This document shows, piece after piece, positions 10,580-22,569 of a stretch of DNA of 28,981 nt. The translations under genes were made by a program, and so were the position numbers. Within the stretch, counting starts at the first letter, position 1. Each line of letters begins with the position of its first letter. Source of the DNA: Chara braunii (lineage: Eukaryota > Streptophyta > Charophyceae > Charales > Characeae); assembly GCA_003427395.1 (NCBI GenBank), contig BFEA01000017.1, positions 932,291 through 961,271 on the forward strand, given 5' to 3'. Below the pieces are notes generated by a model. It was given only the letters and a program-made list of their open reading frames with translations. It searched no databases and had not been told where the DNA came from.

Positions 10580-11560
10580 CCTGGGAAAAGGCCTGTATTG
10601 GGCCACGTGCTGGTGCAGGTCAGGTGGAGGCCCACATGCAGGGCCAAATGCAAGGGCACGTGCAGGCTCAGATACAGGCCTGGGTGCAGGCCCAGGTCCA
10701 GGCCCGCAGGTGGAGGCCCACGCTCAGGCCCGCAGATGCAGGCCTGCAGGTGCACGTCCACGTGCAGGTGCACCCGTGACAGCGGGCCTGCACCTAGCCC
10801 TAGGTGGAGCCCCAGGTGCAGGCCAGGCCCAGGCCCACGTGCAGGTACTGATGCACGCCCATGTGCAGGTGCCGCTGTAAGCCTCGGCCCAGGTCCAAGC
10901 ACTGGCCCATGTACAGATGCAGGGCCATGTATAGGTGCAGGCCCGTTGTGCAGGCACCCATGCTATCCCGAATAGGTCCTGGGCCTAGGTGCAGGCCCAC
11001 TGTGGAGGGGCAAGCCATCCCGACTCCCCCGGCCTTCGGTTAGCCCAGCTGCAGGTCCAGGTGCAGATGCAGATGCAGGCCGAGATGGAAGCGCAGGTGC
11101 AGGCCCAAATGCAATCCCGGGAACACGCAGACTTCTATTGTTTTTCCACATGCAGACCCACTTCCAGGCCCGCATGCAGGTCCACGTCCATGTACAGGTG
11201 CAGGCCCAGGTGCAGCCCCAGGTGCACGCCCACTCCAAGGCACACGCCGATGGACACCCAAGTGTTGTTTGCCGAAGGATCAAGCCATCCCGACTCCCCC
11301 GGCCTTTGCTTGGCGCAGCTGCAGTTCCATGTGCAGGTGCAGATGCAGGCCGAGATGCAAGGCCAGGTGCACACGCAGGTGCAGGTGAAGATCCAGGTGG
11401 AGGTACAACCGTAGGTCCCGGTGCAGGGCCAGGTGCAGGTCCAGACTGAGGTGCAGTCCCAGGTGCGGATGCAGGGGCAGGCATAGGCCTAGATGCAGGG
11501 CCAGGTGCAGCTACAGGTACAGGCCCACGCCAAGGCACACATCGATCGGACACCCAAGTG
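10580..11560. repeat. GCAGGTGCAGGCCCA-type minisatellite
   Basis: Hexamer-based units such as GTGCAGGCCCAG and GCAGATGCAGGCC fill the region. Because the unit is a multiple of three, several frames on both strands stay open and give Gln/Val/Ala or Pro/Gly-rich strings. A non-repeat block (CAAGCCATCCCGACTCCCCC) occurs at about 11010 and 11281, and another (GGACACCCAAGTGTTG) at about 11251 and 11551. These show a longer period of roughly 270-300 bp. I regard the whole as non-coding. Confidence 0.85.
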
Positions 11561-11723
11561 TTGGTTGTCGGAGCGAATTATTGAGGGAATTATTGATCGG
11601 ACACCCAACTACCCACCTCCCACCGAACCAAGCACCTAAGCCAACCACCCAACCAGGCACCCAGCGAAACGTCCAACCACTCAACCCCCCCATTCTTCGA
11701 CCTTTTTTTTTTTTCTTTTGGGT

Positions 11724-11866
11724 NNNNNNNNNNNNNNNNNNNNNNNNNNNNNNNNNNNNNNNNNNNNNNNNNNNNNNNNNNNNNNNNNNNNNNNNNNNNN
11801 NNNNNNNNNNNNNNNNNNNNNNNNNNNNNNNNNNNNNNNNNNNNNNNNNNNNNNNNNNNNNNNNNN
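11724..11866. other. Assembly gap (143 Ns)
   Basis: A run of 143 N sits inside the minisatellite. The true length of the repeat here is unknown. Confidence 0.99.
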
Positions 11867-11969
11867 TTTTTCTTTTCCCTGTCCTAGGCACAAACGATGA
11901 CTTTTTTTTTTTTTTTTTTTTTTTTTTGGATCTGGCCCGAGGTGCAGACCGTGGCCCGAGTACATGCCC

Positions 11970-12090
11970 ATATTGAGCCCGTGTACAGTCCTTCACAACG
12001 TGGCGATATTGGGCCCGTGTGCAGGCATTGACACCGTGCCGATATTGGGCCCGTGTACAGGCATTGACACCGTGTCAATATTGGGCGCAG
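11970..12090. repeat. 36-bp tandem repeat, about 3.3 copies
   Basis: Units begin ATATTGRGCCCGTGTRCAG at 11970, 12006 and 12042, with a partial fourth at 12078. The period is exactly 36 bp. It lies between the poly-T next to the gap and the CCAACC minisatellite. Confidence 0.85.
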
Positions 12091-12846
12091 TCTCAACTAC
12101 CCAACTAGCCAACCACCCAACTACCCAACCCAACTCAAACCACCCAACTAGCCAACTAGACCAGGCTCAACTACCCAACTACCCAACCACCGAACGACCC
12201 AACCACCCAACCACCCGACCACTCAAGGACCGAAGCACCCAACCGGAGAACCATCCAACCACCCAAACGCAGAACCACTGAACCAACCAGCGATCCACCC
12301 AATCACCCACCACCCACCGAACCAACCACCTAAGCCAACCAGCCAACCAGGCAGGCACTGAACCGGCCAACCACTCAACCCCCCAAGCACCCAACCAATG
12401 GACCACCGAACGGTCCAACGACGTAACGCAACCACCCAACCACGCAACCACACAACCACACAACCACACAACCACCCAACCACCCAACCACCCAACCACC
12501 CAACCACCCACCCAACCACACTACCAGCCAACCATTTCACCATGCAAGCACGCAACGACCTAACCAGCCAACNACCCGACCAGCTAAGCCGACCACCGAA
12601 GCAACCGTCCACCCAACTATGCAATCACCCAAACAACTACCGAACCATTTAACCACCTAACCACTCAAGGACGCAACCACAAAACCAACAACGTCCCCAA
12701 TGACTCGACCGCACAATCACCCAAGCGGCCAACCATGTAACAAGGCGACCACGTAATGACCCAACCACCCAACGGCCCAAGGAACCACTTCACGAAACCA
12801 CTTAACCGAACGACCCAACCAACCAACCACCCATCCACCCAATCAC

Positions 12847-13095
12847 GCAACCAAACACCTAACCCAATCGCCCAACCAACCAACCGTCCAACCCCCCAAC
12901 CATCTGAGTAGTGACCAATCGTACCATCCACTCTAATTTCATTGTTGATATATTTGTTTTTTTTCTTTTTTCAACGGGTTTCTTCTGCAACCAAACACCT
13001 AACCCAATTGCCCAACCGTCCAACCATGCAACACCCTGAGTAGTGATTAACCGTACCACCCACTCTAATTTCATTGTTGATATATTCGTTGTTGT
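12847..13095 (+). repeat. Direct repeat of ~105 bp, 140 bp apart
   Basis: GCAACCAAACACCTAACCCA at 12847 and again at 12987 starts two similar segments. Both run through a CACTCTAATTTCATTGTTGA block and end in a T-rich tract. The second copy runs into the start of the gene at 13103, so this gene's leader was built by duplication. Confidence 0.8.
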
Positions 13096-13102
13096 TTTTT
13101 TC

Positions 13103-14527
13103 ATGGCGGTCTTTGCAGACCGACAAGCATCTGGTGAGAGGAATCCGATGGTGGACGAACATGTTGAAGGAGACATCGACGGATTATCACAGCACGATTT
13201 GCAGAACAGGCTATATGATGATAGATTCAATGATCCTGTCATTCGATCTGAACTGGAGGAGGAGTACAACGAAAAATATGCCGAATGGTACGAATACAAT
13301 GTAGCAACTTTGCTTCATGACAAAAAACAACTATCTAATGAAGCTCGGCCTGTAGTTCGGTATAATGTTTCAGGTATGGTTCCGAGTGATTATGCGGTGA
13401 GAATGGCGTGTGGTCGAAACCTCACAGAAAATGAAGGTCTTCGATGGACCAAGGAGGAGTTGTTGCAAATGTTGAAGAAGAAGGAGGAGGAAGTGAAGAT
13501 GTTGAGGAATGCCTTTCACCGTGTGGAGTTGAATGCACAGGCGGTGCTTGAAAGTTTTCTTGCAGGGAAACGAAGTGAACATGTGATAGATTCCTCCGTG
13601 TCCGGCTCTTTGGACGTGAAGAAGGAGGTGCAAAGTAGTGAAGATATGGAAAAAGAATTTCAAACTCTGATTCAATCATCGGTCAAAAATGATTTGTTGG
13701 ATCAGCTTTCGGAACTTAGTAATAGAGTTGACACACACCTGTTGCAAGAGTGTCAGAGTTTACGTCGGCGACTGGAAGAAACGGACATTGCAATAAGAAA
13801 AATGTTGTTGGCTGGTGCATTGTCGTCCATTGATCCTTTTTTTGCCTCCAACCTATTTGGAATTCCATCGGCTGCGACTTTGGAAGGTCTTCCAAAATCA
13901 TCTCTGATTGCAATGTTACGGTCACTGCAAAGTCTTGGTTCGGAATTGGCACACAGGAATGCGCTTTTAGAGCTGCAAAGTGCGATGAAGTTTCAAGTTA
14001 GTGATGGTCAATTGAATAGTACGGTTATGCTGCTTGGAGATTTATACCAGTAGACACACGATACATTGATGGATTCAATTTCCAGGGACAATTTTTCCGA
14101 GCTAATGGGCGATGGATTGGGGAATGGGATGTTGCGATGTTACAAAGAGCAGTTATACACGATGAGAGTTTTGTTGGCCAACATCATTCGTACATACTCG
14201 TCAATGGGATTTATAAAGGATATGGAGAATGTGAAACGAGAATTGAATGCTTTGGCAAACATTAATAAGCAACATGAGACGAGATTGCATGAGTTGGTGC
14301 TTGCGTTAGTCGAAGTGCTAAGGCGTCGATATCCCCGTTGTGGCCGTACGGGTCATTATGCAAAAGGGGACTACAAAAAGGTGAACGATTTGATGGTTGT
14401 TCGACCTGGCTCTGATGACAACACAAATCTTTATGCTTTAGGAAACGTTGTTGTTGATGAGCATCAACAGTTAGCAATGGAAGAAAGGAGAAGGCAACTT
14501 CGCGCGGATAATAATGTACACGAGTAG
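13103..14527 (+). pseudogene. Coiled-coil protein with degenerate zinc knuckle; one in-frame stop
   Basis: The frame opens at ATG 13103 (MAVFADRQASGERN, good context with G at +4) and runs to a TAG at 14525-14527. It is interrupted only by a TAG at 14051-14053, after which the same frame continues (TLMDSISRDNF). An alternative start is by splicing: a T-rich tract and TTTGCAG end at 13118. Residues ~110-150 and ~200-240 have Lys/Glu/Leu heptads suggestive of coiled coils. Near the C-terminus (about 14326-14378), YPRCGRTGHYAKGDY has the shape of a CCHC zinc knuckle but with Tyr at both outer Cys positions. The family is unknown. It may be a transposon-associated protein. If TAG is read as a true stop, the 5' part encodes 316 residues. 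Confidence 0.6.
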
Positions 14528-16557
14528 TGAGTAGAGCAGAATAGAGAATAAAGAGATAGACAAGAATAGTATTGAAGAAGTTTAGTTCTTCAGTTCTTAG
14601 TTCCCTGTCTTTCTCTATCTTTACATATTTTTCTCACTTTCCCTCATCTCTCTCTCTTTCTTTCTCTGCTTCTCCGTTTATGTATGCATCCTTGTTTTCT
14701 TCAGTTCGTTGGGTATGATAACTATAAGAATGTTTTGCTTCAAATAACATTGATAATGATTTTTTAAAAGTTTTGTAAAAAAAACATTTAAATTTAATTA
14801 TTTTTGTCGGTTGCTCTTCTATTGAATTCGACTCTTTATGTTTGTTTTTCCATCTCTTTGTCCTTTTTTTTTTATATCTCTCTTTTGAATTCGACTCTTT
14901 AAATTTGGATCCTTCTTTTATGTTTTTGTTTTGATTTTTTTTTTTTTTTTTTTTCCGTTATGACATTATCTTTCCCAAACATGATAGACATTATGAGAAA
15001 CTATTATTATTATATTAAAACCGAATCTAAGCTTTTGTTGCTAAAGTTGTTGAAATTTTGTTTCTTCATGTTATATGGTTTTCAGTATGTGCTCTTATAT
15101 TCTTCTACTTATAGGTAAAAAAAAAAAAAAAGACCGACAGGTGAGTATACTTCAAGAAATATTGAGCCAAAAAAAAAAAAAAGTTTTCAAATAATATCTG
15201 ATGCCCCCTTCCCCCCCCCCCCCACCCTAAAAAAAAAAAAACAATGCGAATATGGTATGTTACGAAAATGTGATTTAATGGAGAATCGTTAAAGAAAAGC
15301 ATCGATAGTTAAAATAAAAAAACAAAACAACAACAACACACATTCAGCGTCTCCGATTACATATTGTCGAAGGAAAGAAAATCATGGTTATTCGAAAACA
15401 AGGTACGTATAATTATGTTTCATTCCACGCTGAAAACATGAAGCCGCTTAGATGAAGGAAAGTAAATAATATTCGGGGGGTTGGGTCGCACTTTGTAATG
15501 TAAGGAATATCAGAGAAGGAACCCGTCCGATAATAAATAATGAAAGTAACAATAAACGTAACCTTTCTCCCACGGCACTCATGCTATCCCGAACGACCTC
15601 CTCTCATGTAAGCCTGTTCCAAAAAATCATGTTCTTTACCCCCCTTGCCCATATTTCGTCTAAGTTACCCAAACAAGGGAGGAGAGGAATGATGAGGTCA
15701 TCAACAGTTTGACCAACCTCAATCGCTAGGAATGACTCTTCTTGGAACCACGACCTTCGAGGCTGGCTGGGGAGAGGTGCGGTACGCCGCATAGACCCAT
15801 TTATGGGGGTGGTGCAATGTTGTTGTGGTGGAGCCAACGCCTACTTTTGAGATCCAGACCTCGTGTCTGGGCGAGGACGACGGGTGTCACAGACTACATC
15901 CTAGCGGTTGGGACTCGGGCTGGTTGGGGACGACTTTTACCCTTCTTCGATTTTTTTGTGAACGGTGACTCTTAGAATACCCAAGGCTGGCCGCAAGTAG
16001 GAGCCGCCTCTCCCGAATGCGATTGGAGTCAAAAGAAACTTCATTTTCAATCACAAACTTATACGAACAGGAAAGTGAGCCCTGTCGAGGAATGACAAAG
16101 GGTAAATGTGGATAAGTGAGGTACATATGACTCGATCCCATGGGGCCCTGAAAAGACTAAGGGGCATAGGGAAAAAAAACCATCTGAAAAAGAAATTATC
16201 ATTTTTTTACGAACACATAAAAAAAAATATAACGCACGGATACAATAGACAAAATACAATTGGTCATCAGTTGCTTAACCTTCATTCCCCTTGACATAAA
16301 CATTTAAAAAAAAGAAAACAAAATAAAGAACACCAACTCAACGTTTTCCTCCGTTCGTTTTTCGTTTTGTGTTTTGCCAACTTCGTTTTGTGTTAAACTG
16401 CTTTGCCCTACATCTTTTTTATTACTAGCATAATTACATTTGTATACAGACATTTTGGGATTTATATCATCCTGCTGATATTTAGATCTTCCATATTCCT
16501 CATAACCTTTAATTTTTACGTTATAATTTTACGTAATAGTCGCCTAGGAAGAGACGC
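14528..16557. other. AT-rich intergenic region with homopolymer tracts
   Basis: No confident gene is present. 14,530-15,560 is AT-rich with T runs (14938-14953) and, at 15117-15241, A14-15 runs and a C14-15 run. 15,560-16,170 is less AT-rich and compositionally distinct. On the minus strand it holds two short open frames (15604-15837 and 15887-16141) that look more protein-like than the repeats (for example VGQTVDDLIIPLLP), but I recognise neither. 16,170-16,557 is again AT-rich and is the likely leader of the Helitron gene. Confidence 0.5.
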
Positions 16558-16587
16558 ATGAACGTCCATTCACATGGCAGGGGATGA
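16558..16587 (+). promoter_or_regulatory. Short upstream ORF overlapping the Helitron start
   Basis: An ATG at 16558 opens a nine-codon frame that ends in TGA at 16585-16587. It overlaps the Helitron ATG at 16574 in another frame. If transcribed it could lower initiation at 16574; that effect is inferred only. Confidence 0.3.
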
Positions 16588-19500
16588 AAGCATAGATAAG
16601 GATTTACTGGACATTAATTTGTTTGCCGCTCGGAACTCTCCTTTGTCAGCCGACAAGTCCTCGCACGTTCCATGGAAGCGTCGAAGCCGTGTTCGCCGTT
16701 GTGAAAGACATGTTATCGCTCCTTTGTTGTCGTCTTCAACAATACCTAACTGCGATAACTCTCCTGCCATTGATTCTACTCGAGTTGATTTCCCTTCAGT
16801 ACAAAATCCTTCTTTTTCGGCGAATGATGGCTTGGGATTGCGTGTACGTTCGGATATTTCTCACTGTCCCTTTACGACTGAAACACGGGTATCATCAAAA
16901 GATGAACACCGCAAACGTGGTTGGCCGCCTTCCCAGAGTCGGCGGACTCGAAGGTTTTTACTACAACCGCTAGGTGGTGTGAGTGATGTGACTACTGACG
17001 GAAGGGGCAAACAACCGATGATAACTCCTGATCGCAGGCTTGATTGTTCTGTGGAAGAACAATGTAGTGATAGATCTTTGTCTTTCCAACAAACAATTTC
17101 ATTGTCGGATGGTATCGCAAACCCTCGTTTTTTTTTCCGTAGGAGTCAAGAAAATGTTGATGTTGGTACGAGTGAGATTCGTTGCCAAGGAAACATGTCT
17201 ATCATCTTGCGTAGTGCACGACCTGATGAAGATTTTACGCATGATACAGTCCGTACAAATTTTATTCGTACGATCGAAACAACCTTTCTAGTTCATGATT
17301 CTTCCTTTCATTTGCCACATGTAGATAAGAGTTCGTCGTCCACATTCGTAGAAGATGTGTGGCGAAGATGCGTGCAACCTGATCTTTATCCTTCCATCGG
17401 AACTGCTCATGCACAAACATGCTCTTCTCTCGGAAACTTGCTAAAGCCCCCGAACGCAATGGTTAGAAAGTTTGTTGGATTTCATAATCGTCGAAGGAGA
17501 TCGGCAATATTGAAACTGATTCGTTCGAGTCGCAATAGACGATATCGTATGTTGTGCCTTCGGGCACTGCGCACCGGTAAAGTCGCGCGTCGTTTGAACC
17601 TTAGATCGTCGTCGTCCGTATGTCGGCCTGTCTTCCCCGATTTCGATGCACATGCGATAGTTGTTGAAAGTACAGTGGCCGGTGGCGGTGGAACAGAACA
17701 AGCCCATACGATGAATCGCGATGTACCGAGGTCTACATTGTATGGAATTTCCACTCGAAAGAAAAGACTCCAAACACGGGCAAGCTATCATGTTAAACAT
17801 ATGCATGCATTGAGAGTCGCGATTAAGAATCACAGGAGGAAAGACGATATCGATGCTCACAAACGTTTTTTGCGGGGTGTGAGGCAAAGTTTGGCCCCTG
17901 TAAATATCCTTCGAGAGATTCGAGCAACCGCCTCCGGCCAGTGGCGGGGTGCATCTTCTTCTTCGAAGGAAACGCATCGTCGTTGTTCTCAACCGAGGCA
18001 ATGTCGAAGTATGTCGGGGAGAGCGGACCAGTCGCACAATCCGTCCGTTGTGATTCAAAATTCAATGAACAGTCGGGAACGTGGTGAGCCGGATAATCAG
18101 GATGAGGAAATAAATGATTTGGATGATGATCCGCCTGCTGATATGAATGCACTCCCGTCCGTACCCGTGGCAACACCGTATGTAGCGGTTGAGAACACCG
18201 CTGCTATTGTTGCGAATGCTAGCACGGTTCAAGCGTTCGACATTGGTGGTCGAGAACCGTGCAGGTATTGTGGTGCAAAGTTGTGGAATCATGAAAAAAA
18301 TTGGACAAAAACATGTTGCAGAAAAGGTACGAGACGTTGTCCTCTGTGGGAATGACCTCGAGAAGGGTCCCCGGAGCATGAGATTCTTTCTATTCGGACG
18401 TCTCAGACTCCCGAAGGCCGATTCGTTCGAAACAATGCGAGAATCATCAATAACAGTTTATCTCTCGCATCCTCGCGGTTGAAGCAACCGAGCGATAGCG
18501 TTCAGGGATTCGAGGGCCAACTTCGGGCTTAGGGTCCGATCTATCATCGTGTCGGTGCATTGGCTGTGGGGGAAGGGGAACGTCCTCGGTTTGCACAACT
18601 TTACTTGCACGATCCTCACCGTTTGGATGATGCGATTGATCAAAGAGTGGATTTCCTTAATTTGCCTGCACACACGTCTGATACCGAACTTCACCGAATG
18701 AGACCACTGTTCAAAAGGTTTCACGAGTTGCTACAACAGTGTAACAACTATGTGAAGGACTTCATGACCATCGCCGACCTTCCACCGGGAGCGTTGAATG
18801 AAAGGAAGCTGGTCATAAATCTGGATGTCATGCCCGCGGAGGAACATCGGAGGCGTTACAACCGTCCAACGGGCCTACAGGAGGTCTGCGTTCTCATGGC
18901 AGATGACCTTCTTCCTCGTGAGCTTGAGATTCGTTTGCGTGCTCCTCTTCCGGGTGAGGGGGCAACAATTGTCGTTCCGGAGTGTTCCCGAGTGCACGAC
19001 TGTTTGAGGTTTGTTTTGTTTTCCCCAGAAGGAATTGATAGTTGGTGTGTCCGCCGTGCCTCGGAAGCTGGATGGTCGCCAGGGCTCAGTGCAAAGAAGT
19101 ACTATGCGTTTCACCTGCACGAACACGATGGTGAAAGGCCTTGCCTCCTTTATGCGGCACGTCTTTTCCACGAGTTTGGTTGCATGGCTTACGCTAAGGT
19201 TGAATCCCTTCGCTTGAAATGGGTAAGATTCCATCAGAAAGACTTGCGGTCAGAATATTATCAAGACCTGCGAGACGCTGTGCAACAAAATCAGCACGGT
19301 GATGGTGTCGGGACAAAAATACTTCTGCCCTCCACCTTCACTGGGGGACCACGGTATCTGACCGAAAGATATCATGACAGCATGGCAATCGTGAGGCGGT
19401 TTGAAAAACCCGATCTTTTTATCACTATGACGTGTAACACAAACTGGTCGGAGATCCAACAAGCCCTCTTGCCGGGGCAGTGTGCAATCGACAGGCCTGA

Positions 19501-22417
19501 TCTTATTGCCCGAGTGTTCAAAGGTTATCTCACCCAGCTCATTGACGAGATTAAGAAAAAACGGATCTTTGGGAGAGTCGATGGACTGTTATATGTGGTG
19601 AAGTTCCAAAAAAGGGGTCTGCCGCATGCATACATATTGGTCATCTTGCATTCGGATGATAAAATCCGCGATCCGGATGCTGTTGACAACGTAGTGTGTG
19701 CAGAGATTCCGCCTGAAGGGGAATTGAGAGAAAGGGTTGTCAAATTCATGTTGCACGGCATTTGCGGTGAGGACAAACATGATGCTTCGTGTACCGAGAA
19801 CGGGAAGTGCACGAAAGGGTTTCCAAAAGAATTCATTTTCGCGACAACCTTCAAAGATGAACAAACTTATCCTTCTTATAGGAGAAGAAAACCAAGTGAC
19901 GGTGGCTTTATGGTCATTCAAAATCGCGTTGTTTATGACAATCGTCGAGTGGTCCCATATAACCCGTACTTGCTGATGAGGTTTAACTTCCACATCAATG
20001 TCGAATGTTGTGCTAACATCTAGGCGTGCAAGTATGTGTATAAGTACGTGCATAAAGGGTGTGATCGTGCCATGGTTTGCGAACAAGATAATGATGCACC
20101 TGTCGATGAAGTCAAATCCTATCAAGATATGCGTGTTGTTGGTGCATGCGAGACATGCTAGCGTCTGTTTCAATTCGACCTTGCGGAACAGTGGCCCGCA
20201 GTCGAAAGATTGCCCGTGCATATTGAGAACATGTTAAAAGTGATGTTCGAACCGGGCATGGAAGATGATGTTCTTTCGCGTGGACCGCCGACCACAAAAT
20301 TGACGGCATGGATGGATCACAACTCTTTGAACACACATGTTCCTAAACACGAGTTCCCTTTGTATCCTGATACTATTAAAACTCATGTGTGGGATAATCA
20401 ACATAAGGTAAGAAACAGAAGAAAGCGTGCTCTTCATGGTGCTCCTTTCGAAAAGATATCTCGATTGCATCATGCCAGGGTCACGGAAGGCGAACGCTTC
20501 TATCTCCGTGTGTTGCTACACCATGAACACTCTCGTGGAGCACGCTCTTTTGCAGAAATTCGTACCGTGGATGGAGTCGAATACGATTCGTTTCGATCGG
20601 TGTGTCTTCAATTAGGACTTTTGCAAACCGATGATGCATATAATCAATGTATAGAGACGACCGCACTCCATTATATGCCTGCAGAGGTTCGTAAAGTGTT
20701 CGCTATGCTTCCGCTGTTTGGCCCGGTCAACGATCCTGTTCAATTCTTTCAACGACATTGGGACAAAATGTGTGATGATTTTCAGTATCGTTCGGGCTCT
20801 CTAATTCTTCCTCCGATTGTTTTGCAATGTTTGGATCTCTTTGATCTTGACCGTATCTTACACGAGTCTGGCAAAAACATTTGTCTGTTCGGTCCTTATT
20901 ATCCGACCCCTGATTGAGAAACGGTTGCCGACGACATAAACAGGCATTACGAGAACAAGACTGTGTCGTCGATTATAAATGACGAGTTGTCGTATGATCT
21001 GATTGAGATGCGAACTAGATTTGAGTCTAATTTCCGACGTCTTCGACCACGCAAAAGAGTGCTCGTGCAAAGAGTGGTTCGGGCCGTGGAAGAGAAACAA
21101 CCGCTTTATGCTTTTGTAGATGCGCCGACAGGAACAGGAAATACTTTTTGCATAGAAATGATTTTGGCGGGGATCAAGTCGCGTAATGGTATTGGACTCG
21201 CTGTGGCGTCCAGTGAGATAGCGGCGACTCTTTTGACCAGTGGTCGAACATGTAACTCACGATTTCAAGCACCTTTGAAACCTGATAACACGCGTCCCTT
21301 CAATATTCCGAAACAAGGTGATCTTGCCGAACTTATCCGCCGTGCCGACTTGATCGTTTGGGATGAGACTCCGATGAGTAACAAGTTCCACTTTGAAGCT
21401 CTTGGCATTACGCTTCGAGATCTCTGTAATAGTAACCTATCCTTTGGAGGAAAGGTTTTGCTTCTTTCTGGGGACTTTCGACAGGTTTTGCCCGTTGTGA
21501 AGCACGGGTCTCGAGCGCAGCAAGTTGATGCCTCTATTAAAATGTCTCCTTTGTGGAAACTCTTTGAGGTCCATTGCATGACTGAGAATATGCGGATCTT
21601 AAGCTTAAGGGATGATCCAATGGCGCGAATGTATAACGCGTTTTTGATGCGTATTGGGAATGGGGATTATATTTTTTTTCTTCCTAATGAACCTACCGCG
21701 GTCAAACTGCCGCGTGAGATTTGTACTGATAAACCTATTCGTGATTTGATTTCGTGGACGTTTGACGATGTGTGTGAACACGTTGGGGATGCTGACTGTT
21801 TTTATGCTCGATTGATTCTTTGCGCTACCAATGACGATGCAGGGTGTGTTAACGATATGGTTCTGAACGATTTCCCCGACGAGATGCGTGAAAGTTATAG
21901 TGTTGATTACCCTGCTTCAGATGATCACGAACTTGCTATCCAACAGGAGTTCTTAAATTCTCTCAATGAGTCTGGTCTTCCGCCTCACAAACTGCGCTTG
22001 AAAATTGATGCGCCTTTGATGTTGTTGCGCAATTTGTCGCCCAAACAAGGACTTTGCAATGACACAAGGTTAATTCTTAAAAAGATTTTTGATGATGATT
22101 TGTTGGAAGTGACCATAATGCATACCGGTGAAACAACACTGATCCCCAAAATCGATTTAACAAGTGATGGTGAAACCACGGGGTTTAAATGGAGTAGGAG
22201 GCAGTTCCCCATCCGTCTTGCATTTGCTGCGACTATTAACAAGTCCCAAGGACAAACTGTCTCTCGTGCCGGGGTTTGGTTGCGCAAACTTGTTTTTGCG
22301 CATGGCCAGTTGTATGTTGATTTGTCGCGCGTTGGTCATCCCAACAACATTCGTGTTGCGTTGCCGAACAAAAAGTTCATCACAAAGAATATCGTTTATT
22401 ACGAACTTTTGCAATGA
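16574..22417 (+). pseudogene. Helitron Rep/helicase (RepHel), inactivated
   Basis: One frame of 1948 codons, with no frameshift, encodes a full Helitron rolling-circle transposase. In order: a basic N-terminal region; a zinc finger (CRYCGAKLW...CC) at residues 563-582; the GPIYHRVG...PRFAQLY block; the Helitron-like N domain and Rep motif FITMTCNTNWSEI (~19420-19458); an HUH-like GLPHAYIL (19616-19639); HGICG and a CTENGKC Cys cluster; the YVYKYVHKG tyrosine motif (20033-20059); and a PIF1-type helicase with DAPTGTGNTF (Walker A), VWDETPM (Walker B), GDFRQVLP and INKSQGQT. In-frame stops are TGA 18353, TAG 18530, TAG 20021, TAG 20159 and TGA 20915. The HUH motif has Tyr for the second His, and Walker A has Asn for Lys. 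Start is ATG 16574; end is TGA 22415. Confidence 0.92.
16574..22417 (+). mobile_element. Helitron (minimum extent; termini not found)
   Basis: The RepHel pseudogene defines an autonomous-type Helitron. The expected 5' TC end and 3' hairpin plus CTRR end could not be fixed by eye, so the true element may extend further. The genes at 13103-14527 and 22570-23601 lie in the same orientation on either side and might be passengers. Confidence 0.75.
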
Positions 22418-22418
22418 T

Positions 22419-22520
22419 TTCTTCTCCTTGGTCGTATATATCTTATTCGGACGAGTTGTCAGGACATGCGCGTCACATTTTGAATGAGTTTTTCTCTTTT
22501 GTCGTATATATCTCTTCCGG
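22419..22520 (+). repeat. Short direct repeat behind the Helitron gene
   Basis: TTCTYYTTKGTCGTATATAT occurs at about 22419-22450 and 22489-22520, 70 bp apart. It lies between the Helitron stop and the splice-acceptor-like sequence at 22569. Confidence 0.7.
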
Positions 22521-22547
22521 CTGATCGGTGTTGAATTTTGGTAAACT

Positions 22548-22569
22548 TATTTTTTTTTTTTCCTCGCAG
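22548..22569 (+). promoter_or_regulatory. Likely 3' splice site
   Basis: A T-run followed by TCCTCGCAG is a strong polypyrimidine-CAG acceptor. The frame downstream is open from the first bases after it, with no ATG for a long distance. This fits an internal or terminal exon starting at 22570. The donor was not identified; a GTAAAC at 22541 is too close. Confidence 0.55.

Larger units (their letters stand above)
11580..12900. repeat. CCAACCACCCAA-type minisatellite with an assembly gap
   Basis: Units of AACCACCC and AACCAACC dominate both sides of the gap. The repeat resembles no standard telomere repeat (not CCCTAAA or CCCTAA). T-runs border the gap (before 11724 and at 11901-11927). Open frames (Trp/Gly/Val-rich on the minus strand, Asn/His/Pro/Thr-rich on the plus) reflect repeat composition. 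Confidence 0.85.

Noticed and set aside
10560-11560. Open frames of up to 196 codons rich in Gln/Val/Ala or Pro/Gly
   Set aside because: The minisatellite unit is a multiple of three bases, so frames lack stops by construction; overlapping frames on both strands are equally long.
11511-11996. Open frames spanning the gap
   Set aside because: They are open only because Ns are not read as stops.
11580-12900. Interstitial telomere-like repeat
   Set aside because: The unit is CCAACCACCCAA-like with no CCCTAAA or CCCTAA arrays.
16574-22417. Stop-codon reassignment (TAG/TGA read as amino acids)
   Set aside because: Both TAG and TGA occur internally, TGA also ends the frame, one TAG replaces an expected Trp, and catalytic residues are mutated as well. 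Decay explains all of this.
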